A DNA stretch of 9,505 nucleotides from Prevotella sp. (GTDB taxonomy: Bacteria > Bacteroidota > Bacteroidia > Bacteroidales > Bacteroidaceae): assembly GCA_017424205.1 (NCBI GenBank), contig JAFPAS010000255.1:1-9505 (forward strand). Direction: 5' to 3'. Made by a program: the position numbers and the translations under genes. Each line of letters starts with the position of its first letter. Positions within the stretch are counted from its first letter, which is position 1. Of the stretch, positions 4,835 through 9,505 are shown in pieces. Below the pieces are notes generated by a model. It searched no databases, was not told the origin of the DNA, and saw only the letters and a program-made list of their open reading frames with translations.

Positions 4835-6724
4835 TTATTCAATGTTCCATAATGTGCTGACAGCGTCAGAAGGCATTCGCCAGTCTCCACGAGGAGATAG
4901 TGATACGGATCCTACTTTTGGGCCATCAGGCATGCAAGAACGCTTAAATTGCTGTTGGAAGAATCTTCGCATGAATGTTTTCAGCCAGTATCTGATTGTC
5001 TCATTATCGTATTTGCCTTCAAAAGCATTCTGCGCCAATAGATATATTTTCTCAGATGAGAACCCGAATCGCATGAAATGATACAGGAAGAAATCATGCA
5101 GTTCGTATGGCCCAACCAAGTTTTCTGTTTTTTGTTTTATTTCGCCATTCTCGTCAGCTGGTATAAGTTCTGGAGAGATTGGTGTGTTTATGACATCTTC
5201 AAGAGTTTCTGTCACAATCTTGTCAGCATGGTTATTAGCTTCATGTCTTACGAGATATGGAATCAGAGTTTTAGGCACAGAAGCATTCACCCCATACATT
5301 GACATCTGATCACCATTGTATGTTGCCCATCCCAGTGCAAGTTCAGACAGGTCGCCAGTTCCTATCACCATTCCATTAACCTGATTGGCGATATCCATAA
5401 GCAGCATAGTTCGATAACGTGCTTGGGCGTTCTCGTATGTCACATTGTGAATATTAATGTCATGTTCAATATCACAGAAATGTTGTTTCACAGCATTTAC
5501 GATGCTTATTTCTCGTTGCGTGATGCCGAGAGCCGTCATCAGTTTTACGGCATTATCGTGTGTGCGATCTGTCGTTCCAAATCCCGGCATAGTTATTCCG
5601 TGAATACCTTTGCGGTCTATACCGAGTTTGTCAAAAGTTCGCACGCATACCAATAGTGCCAGTGTAGAATCAAGTCCGCCGCTTATTCCAACTACAACAT
5701 TCTTGCAGTTTGTGTGCACCATGCGTTTTGCCAGAGCCATCGTCTGTATGCAGAGCACTTCTTCACAAAGCTCATTAGCCTCTTCTGGAGCAGGGATAAA
5801 CGGAGTTGGGTTATATTTTCGCGACAGCATAAAGTTACGTTGCAGCATGCTGTATGCATTATCGTCCAGTTCAAGTTCTATTACCTCGGCCTTTGCCATC
5901 AGTGTTCCTTGCGCACGTCCGTAAGTTGTATTTGTGCGTCGCTCATTTCTTAATCGTTCTACGTCAATCTGCGCAATAATTAGTTGTGGGTCAAGTGCAA
6001 AACGTTCTGATTTAGAGAGCAGTACTCCGTTTTCGTATATAATAGCATCACCGCCATATACGAGGTCTTGCGTTGACTCGCCAAATCCGCACGAGCTATA
6101 GACATATCCAGACATAATACGTGCACTTTGTTGTGCAATGAGAGAATGTAGATATTTATGCTTGCCAGCCAAGTCGTTTGATGCAGACAAATTCAGTATG
6201 ATGTCAGCACCAGATGCCGCCAATACCGTGCTCGGAGGCATTACAGACCATAAGTCACATCCAAGTTCTACACCGAATGTCACGCCTGTCGGCAAGCGGA
6301 ATATTCTTGGTTCTGCATCAAGAGCTTCTACCGAGAACCATCGTTTTTCGTAACTTTCGTTGTAATTTGGCAAGAAAGTTTTGTGTATGTAGTGTCTCTG
6401 TCCGTTTGATATTACAACAGCCGTATTCATAAGCCGGTCATCCTGTCGCAGTGGTGCTCCTACAACAAATGTAATGCCTCTGCCTAAGCTGAAGTCGGTG
6501 AGCAGCCTGAGCGCTTCGTCTGAAGCATCAAGCAGACTGCTTGAGCGGAACAGGTCCTGACATGTATATCCTGTGATGCAAAGTTCAGGAAATACAAGAA
6601 GCTCAACACTTTTCTCTTCTGCCATGACTATGAGACGTTCAATCTCTTCTACATTATGTTGTACATCAGCAACTCTTGTTCGTGGCACGGCAGCCGCCAC
6701 TGTTATGAATCCGTAGTTTGTCAT
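4835..6724 (-). CDS. nadE: Glutamine-dependent NAD+ synthetase
   Basis: The 629-residue protein carries out the last step of NAD synthesis, ATP-dependent amidation of deamido-NAD in the cytoplasm, with ammonia normally drawn from glutamine. Residues about 5-270 are the nitrilase-like glutaminase domain, with Glu47 (VFPELCITGY) and Lys115 (HKTFLPNY). The nucleophile motif reads GVELGCDLW (151-159), whereas the family norm is GVEICEDLW. The only Cys, 156, is thus one place later than usual and Gly155 occupies the normal position. Residues about 320-629 are the synthetase domain, with the ATP-binding loop GISGGLDST (346-354), MPGFGTTDRT (379-388), GTGDLSELALGWATYNGDQM (455-474) and the conserved tail FKRSCMPDGPKVGSVSLSPR (593-612). 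The synthetase half looks fully intact. It is preceded by a 239-base repeat-rich leader after the Smr gene, so it may have its own promoter or be read through from queA. Transcription ends at the two-way terminator at 4663-4703. Confidence 0.96.
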   Translation of the reverse strand: MTNYGFITVAAAVPRTRVADVQHNVEEIERLIVMAEEKSVELLVFPELCITGYTCQDLFRSSSLLDASDEALRLLTDFSLGRGITFVVGAPLRQDDRLMNTAVVISNGQRHYIHKTFLPNYNESYEKRWFSVEALDAEPRIFRLPTGVTFGVELGCDLWSVMPPSTVLAASGADIILNLSASNDLAGKHKYLHSLIAQQSARIMSGYVYSSCGFGESTQDLVYGGDAIIYENGVLLSKSERFALDPQLIIAQIDVERLRNERRTNTTYGRAQGTLMAKAEVIELELDDNAYSMLQRNFMLSRKYNPTPFIPAPEEANELCEEVLCIQTMALAKRMVHTNCKNVVVGISGGLDSTLALLVCVRTFDKLGIDRKGIHGITMPGFGTTDRTHDNAVKLMTALGITQREISIVNAVKQHFCDIEHDINIHNVTYENAQARYRTMLLMDIANQVNGMVIGTGDLSELALGWATYNGDQMSMYGVNASVPKTLIPYLVRHEANNHADKIVTETLEDVINTPISPELIPADENGEIKQKTENLVGPYELHDFFLYHFMRFGFSSEKIYLLAQNAFEGKYDNETIRYWLKTFMRRFFQQQFKRSCMPDGPKVGSVSLSPRGDWRMPSDAVSTLWNIE

Positions 6725-6788
6725 CTTTAAGCTATTGTTATGGCTGTGATTTTAATTTCGCAGTTTTATTTATCAAGTTTCGCATTTT

Positions 6789-6960
6789 AAGAAGATATAG
6801 GAAGATACATTTTGAGAAGTTTTAGGAAGTTAAAGGAAGATATGCCGCTTTCAGCGGCGAAGATAGAGGACGATACTTTGGCAAGAGGCTGTTCTGCATC
6901 AAGACTATTGTCTTTTATCTCCTTTTATCTTCCTCTATCTTCCTCCATCTCCTTTTATCT
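6789..6960. repeat. Two oppositely oriented arrays of about 10-base repeats flanking a GC-rich hairpin
   Basis: Right array (6911-6960) is five head-to-tail decamers that all end in ATCT: TCTTTTATCT, CCTTTTATCT, TCCTCTATCT, TCCTCCATCT, CCTTTTATCT. Left array (6791-6843) has the complementary sense with units such as AAGATATAGG, AAGTTTTAGG and AAGTTAAAGG, less regular. The blocks 6789-6807 and 6926-6944 are complementary at 17 of 19 positions. Between them GCCGCT-TTC-AGCGGC (6844-6858) forms a perfect 6-pair hairpin. The right array begins 3 bases beyond the stop codon of the Smr gene, so the whole set lies in the mRNA between it and nadE. Confidence 0.8.
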
Positions 6961-6963
6961 AGA

Positions 6964-8103
6964 TTACTTTATTGTTATCTGTGTTGCACCGTAGCCAAAT
7001 TCCTGAAACGAAGCATCTTGATATGTGCAAGGACGATAGCGATAGTTAAGCTCGTGTATGATAGCATGGCGTAGCACGCCTTCACCTTTTCCGTGTATAA
7101 ATATTATTTTCTTACCTTTCTCATGCTTATGCTCTTTCATTATTTTACGGAAGTGGTCAAGCTGGTAGTTAAGAATATCCGCCGATGAAAGTCCGCCAAG
7201 ATTATCAAGTAGTTTCTCTGCATGTAGGTCTATCACCAATGCGTCTTCCATTCCCTGTCTAACAGGTTTTGTTGCGATAGCCTGCAGACGTTCTGCCTGT
7301 TCAGGTTTTGCGTACATTTCTTCTTTGAGTTCGTTAGCGTCGATATTCATTGAGCGTGCCATTTTGTCGTTCTCAATGATTGTATAGAGCAAAGCCGGCT
7401 GTTCGAAGAAATCGTTTGGCTGGAAGGTGTGTAGCTTATAGAATTTTGTCTGGTCAATTCTTAATTGAATATTCACAGTAGGCTTCAGCGTAAAAGGCTT
7501 ATCTTTCTTAAACGCAGTCATTTGAATGCATACTCGTCCGAGCGCATTAACCTCCCGTTGTGTGAAATCTTCTATATATTCTTTTGTGTTAGGTTCAAGC
7601 ACACCCTGTGCTCTGAGAGTCCAGCTGTTGTTCTCTGCCGAAAGGTATGTGTATTGCAGATAGTAGTTTGAGTCGTTCACAAGATAAGTCTCAAATTCTG
7701 TATTCGTTACCTGTTTTATATCTACAGGCACAAATGCCAGATACGCACTAAGCATATTCCCGCCTTTACGCTCTTCTACAGGTTTTCTGAACGATATGTC
7801 TTTCATAGCAGGGTCATCATCAGGCTCTTCCATGTAGTCTGCATTCATGCCATCGTTCAGCATAGCTTTCATGCTTCTGCCATCACTTTTCAACGCCTGG
7901 CTTGTCTGTTCCAGCTTTCTCATTGCGTCAACCATTCTTGTCGTAGAATAGCTGTCGTGCGTAGCGTCAGCCACGACTTCATTTATTGGTGTCGGAATCT
8001 GAAATCCGTCTTCATCCTCCACCATAACTATATTGCCCTTAATAGCGGCAATAGTTCCTCCTCCTTTATCAAAAAGAAATCTAACCTTATCTCCTATTTT
8101 CAT
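6964..8103 (-). CDS. DUF2027 / Smr-domain protein (MutS2-like C-terminus)
   Basis: The 379-residue protein starts with a small beta-rich module (MKIGDKVRFLFDKGGGTIAA, about 1-45) like the basic/KOW-like N-terminal segment of this family. A charged linker (about 55-112) and a Bacteroidetes-specific middle domain (about 115-250, YLAFVPVDIKQVTNTEFETY) follow, which I assign to DUF2027. The C-terminal Smr domain occupies about 287-379, with the hallmark motifs IDLH (291-294) and HGKGEGVLR (337-345). Smr domains of MutS2 type have nuclease or RNA/DNA-binding activity; MutS2 proteins also carry an ATPase, which is absent here. Automated annotations sometimes call such proteins MutS2, which would be misleading. 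The start ATG overlaps the queA stop by four bases (ATGA), so the two are translationally coupled. Precise function is unknown; a role in RNA or ribosome quality control is only a guess. Confidence 0.87.
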   Translation of the reverse strand: MKIGDKVRFLFDKGGGTIAAIKGNIVMVEDEDGFQIPTPINEVVADATHDSYSTTRMVDAMRKLEQTSQALKSDGRSMKAMLNDGMNADYMEEPDDDPAMKDISFRKPVEERKGGNMLSAYLAFVPVDIKQVTNTEFETYLVNDSNYYLQYTYLSAENNSWTLRAQGVLEPNTKEYIEDFTQREVNALGRVCIQMTAFKKDKPFTLKPTVNIQLRIDQTKFYKLHTFQPNDFFEQPALLYTIIENDKMARSMNIDANELKEEMYAKPEQAERLQAIATKPVRQGMEDALVIDLHAEKLLDNLGGLSSADILNYQLDHFRKIMKEHKHEKGKKIIFIHGKGEGVLRHAIIHELNYRYRPCTYQDASFQEFGYGATQITIK

Positions 8104-9326
8104 TTTTTCTTTGGTATTAACATTGATGAGTCGCCGTAACTCAGGAAGCGGAATCCGTTGTTCAGCGCATAATCATATATCTTATGCCAGTCATCGCCTA
8201 CAAGTGCAGAAACAAGTAGCAGCAGTGTAGACTGAGGCTGATGGAAGTTTGTTATAAGTCGGCAGACTATTTTATATTCGTATCCTGGTGCTATGATGAT
8301 TTGGGTTGAGGCGTTCAGTGTCTCAAGTTCGTTTACAGTCATATATTCCAGTATAGCTGTTAGAGCTTCTGTAGCCGATGTATTTTCCCTTTGTTCGTAA
8401 GGTTCCCATTGTTTAACGTGCATCGCATTGTCTGATGTATCTCCGCCCATGATGTGCAGTCCTATGTAATATAGGCTTTCCAGGGTCCTCACCGAAGTAG
8501 TGCCTACAGCTATAGCCTGCCCGTTATGTGCCAGTAATCGTTCTATAGTGTGTCTGCTTACTGAAACATACTCCGTATGCATGTCGTGGTCACTAATTAC
8601 CTCAGCTTTCACAGGTCGGAAAGTTCCAGCTCCCACATGCAGAGTCAGCTCCTCGCGTTCAATATCGTGCTGGTCTATATCCTTGAGCACCTCTGGTGTG
8701 AAGTGAAGTCCTGCTGTAGGAGCTGCCACGCTACCCTTTATTTTTGAATATACCGTTTGGTATGTTGTCTTGTCGCTTTCTTCTGTATTACGGTTGAGGT
8801 AGGGAGGGATAGGCAGTTCTCCTGCGGCGTCAATAAGGTCAGCGAAACATACGTTCTTGTTATCCCATGATAGCTTTACAATTTGGCTTGTTCCATGAGT
8901 GCCCAAACGTTCTGCTGTCAGCGTTATAGGCATGCCGTTGACATTTATATCTCTGCTTAATGCTCCCTCTTTCCATTTCTTCATGTTTCCTATCAAGCAG
9001 AGCCATGAACATTCTTCTCTTGTCTGGAACATTAACTCATAATCAGATGGCGCATAAGGCTCAAGCAGAAAAACTTCTATTAGCGCTCCAGTCTCTTTTC
9101 TGAAATGCAAGCGTGCCTGTATAACCCTTGTATTGTTGAAAATAATCAACGAACCTTTCGGAAGCAACTCTGCTATGTTCGAGAATTGTGTGTGGCTCAC
9201 TTCGCCCTTATCATATATCAGGAGTTTACTGCTATCACGTTGTGACAGCGGGTATTTTGCTATCCGTTCGTCAGGCAGCGGATAGTTATATTCTTCTATT
9301 CTTATATTTCTTGGATTTGTTTCCAT
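8100..9326 (-). CDS. queA: S-adenosylmethionine:tRNA ribosyltransferase-isomerase, long form
   Basis: QueA transfers and rearranges the ribose of S-adenosylmethionine onto 7-aminomethyl-7-deazaguanine in tRNA, making epoxyqueuosine at the wobble position of GUN anticodons. Recognisable motifs are DYPLP-like YNYPLPDERIAKYPLSQRD (13-31), FNNTRVIQARL (63-73), AAPTAGLHFTPEVL (201-214), HVGAGTFRPVK (230-240), DHDMHTEY (246-253), VGTTSVRTLES (274-284), APGYEYKIVCRLITNFHQPQ (346-365) and STLLLLVSAL (366-375). At 408 residues it is about 50 longer than E. coli QueA (356). The extra length lies mainly between residues 285 and 345. The NFH-x-P motif has Gln363 where the common form has Leu. Bacteroidetes often have a short QueA and a longer paralogue, and this looks like the longer one. 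A divergent function is therefore possible. It overlaps the Smr gene by four bases and begins 52 bases after the preceding partial gene. Confidence 0.92.
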   Translation of the reverse strand: METNPRNIRIEEYNYPLPDERIAKYPLSQRDSSKLLIYDKGEVSHTQFSNIAELLPKGSLIIFNNTRVIQARLHFRKETGALIEVFLLEPYAPSDYELMFQTREECSWLCLIGNMKKWKEGALSRDINVNGMPITLTAERLGTHGTSQIVKLSWDNKNVCFADLIDAAGELPIPPYLNRNTEESDKTTYQTVYSKIKGSVAAPTAGLHFTPEVLKDIDQHDIEREELTLHVGAGTFRPVKAEVISDHDMHTEYVSVSRHTIERLLAHNGQAIAVGTTSVRTLESLYYIGLHIMGGDTSDNAMHVKQWEPYEQRENTSATEALTAILEYMTVNELETLNASTQIIIAPGYEYKIVCRLITNFHQPQSTLLLLVSALVGDDWHKIYDYALNNGFRFLSYGDSSMLIPKKK

Positions 9327-9378
9327 GTGTTTAGTCTGTGTTTTACGTCATGCTTATTTCGCTCTGAATAAGTAACGT

Positions 9379-9504
9379 CTATATGGCAGCGTATATGATA
9401 GCGAAAACCAGTGTTGCTGCAATTATTGTTGTAACAGGAAGAATGTCCCTTTGTGAATATCTGAATTTATCAGAGATGTCTTGCTCAGTCGTTTTCCGCT
9501 TAAT
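9379..9504 (-). CDS. C-terminal tail of an unidentified membrane protein, 5' part off the window
   Basis: The frame is open from the right window edge to TAG at 9379-9381 (41 codons). It reads as a charged stretch with KFRYSQRDIL, then a hydrophobic run LPVTTIIAATLVFAIIYAAI that ends the protein. This looks like one C-terminal membrane segment. It lies in the same direction as queA, 52 bases upstream, so it could share its transcript. I do not recognise the family, and 41 codons are too few to be sure it is coding. The other two minus-strand frames carry early stops. Confidence 0.45.
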   Translation of the reverse strand: MKRKTTEQDISDKFRYSQRDILPVTTIIAATLVFAIIYAAI

Positions 9505-9505
9505 A

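Noticed and set aside
4719..5081. Plus-strand 120-codon frame
   Set aside because: It overlaps the 3' end of nadE in antisense and shows no protein-like features.
6911..6960. Decamer array as a CRISPR or as coding repeats
   Set aside because: The units are 10 bases, contiguous and without spacers, and no long frame passes through them.
9383..9505. Plus-strand frame open to the right edge, starting MAAYMIAKTSV
   Set aside because: It is antisense to the membrane-like tail at 9379-9504, which runs in the same direction as queA and has a clearer protein character. Neither is certain.

Overview
The window looks like chromosomal DNA from a Bacteroidales bacterium, possibly Prevotella-like; the genus is inference. 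The evidence is as follows. Two promoters match the Bacteroidetes pattern (TTTG, 19-20 bases, TAnnTTTG). Gene starts lack clear Shine-Dalgarno sequences. The window also carries a DUF2027/Smr protein, a long-form QueA and a glutamine-dependent NAD synthetase of the type found in that phylum.

Positions 1-2580, minus strand, hold the head of an efflux operon. The order is a TetR-family repressor, a TolC-family outer-membrane channel, and a lipoprotein membrane-fusion (HlyD-type) adaptor that runs off the left edge. Both gene junctions are only 3 bases. In front of the repressor is a near-ideal promoter, and a 16-base palindrome covers its predicted start point, which suggests self-repression of the whole pump operon. 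The inner-membrane pump itself would lie beyond position 1.

Positions 2581-3085 are AT-rich and carry no convincing gene, only two inverted repeats and promoter-like boxes. Positions 3001-3442 form a small tRNA unit: promoter, tRNA-Ser(GCU), two identical tRNA-Glu(CUC) copies, and a strong hairpin terminator. Just after it, on the plus strand, is a secreted peptidoglycan hydrolase (GH73 glucosaminidase domain plus two LysM repeats). A 360-base gap follows with a cluster of GCAGATGT repeats and a strong two-way terminator where this gene converges with nadE.

Positions 4835-9505, minus strand, hold a housekeeping series: a partial membrane-protein tail, queA (queuosine synthesis in tRNA), a DUF2027/Smr protein overlapping queA by four bases, and nadE (NAD synthesis). 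Between the Smr gene and nadE lie two oppositely oriented arrays of about 10-base repeats around a GC-rich hairpin, able to form a large folded leader in the mRNA.

I see no obvious new defence or mobile system. The points most worth checking are the shifted active-site cysteine in NadE, the decamer inverted arrays, and the palindrome of the efflux operon.
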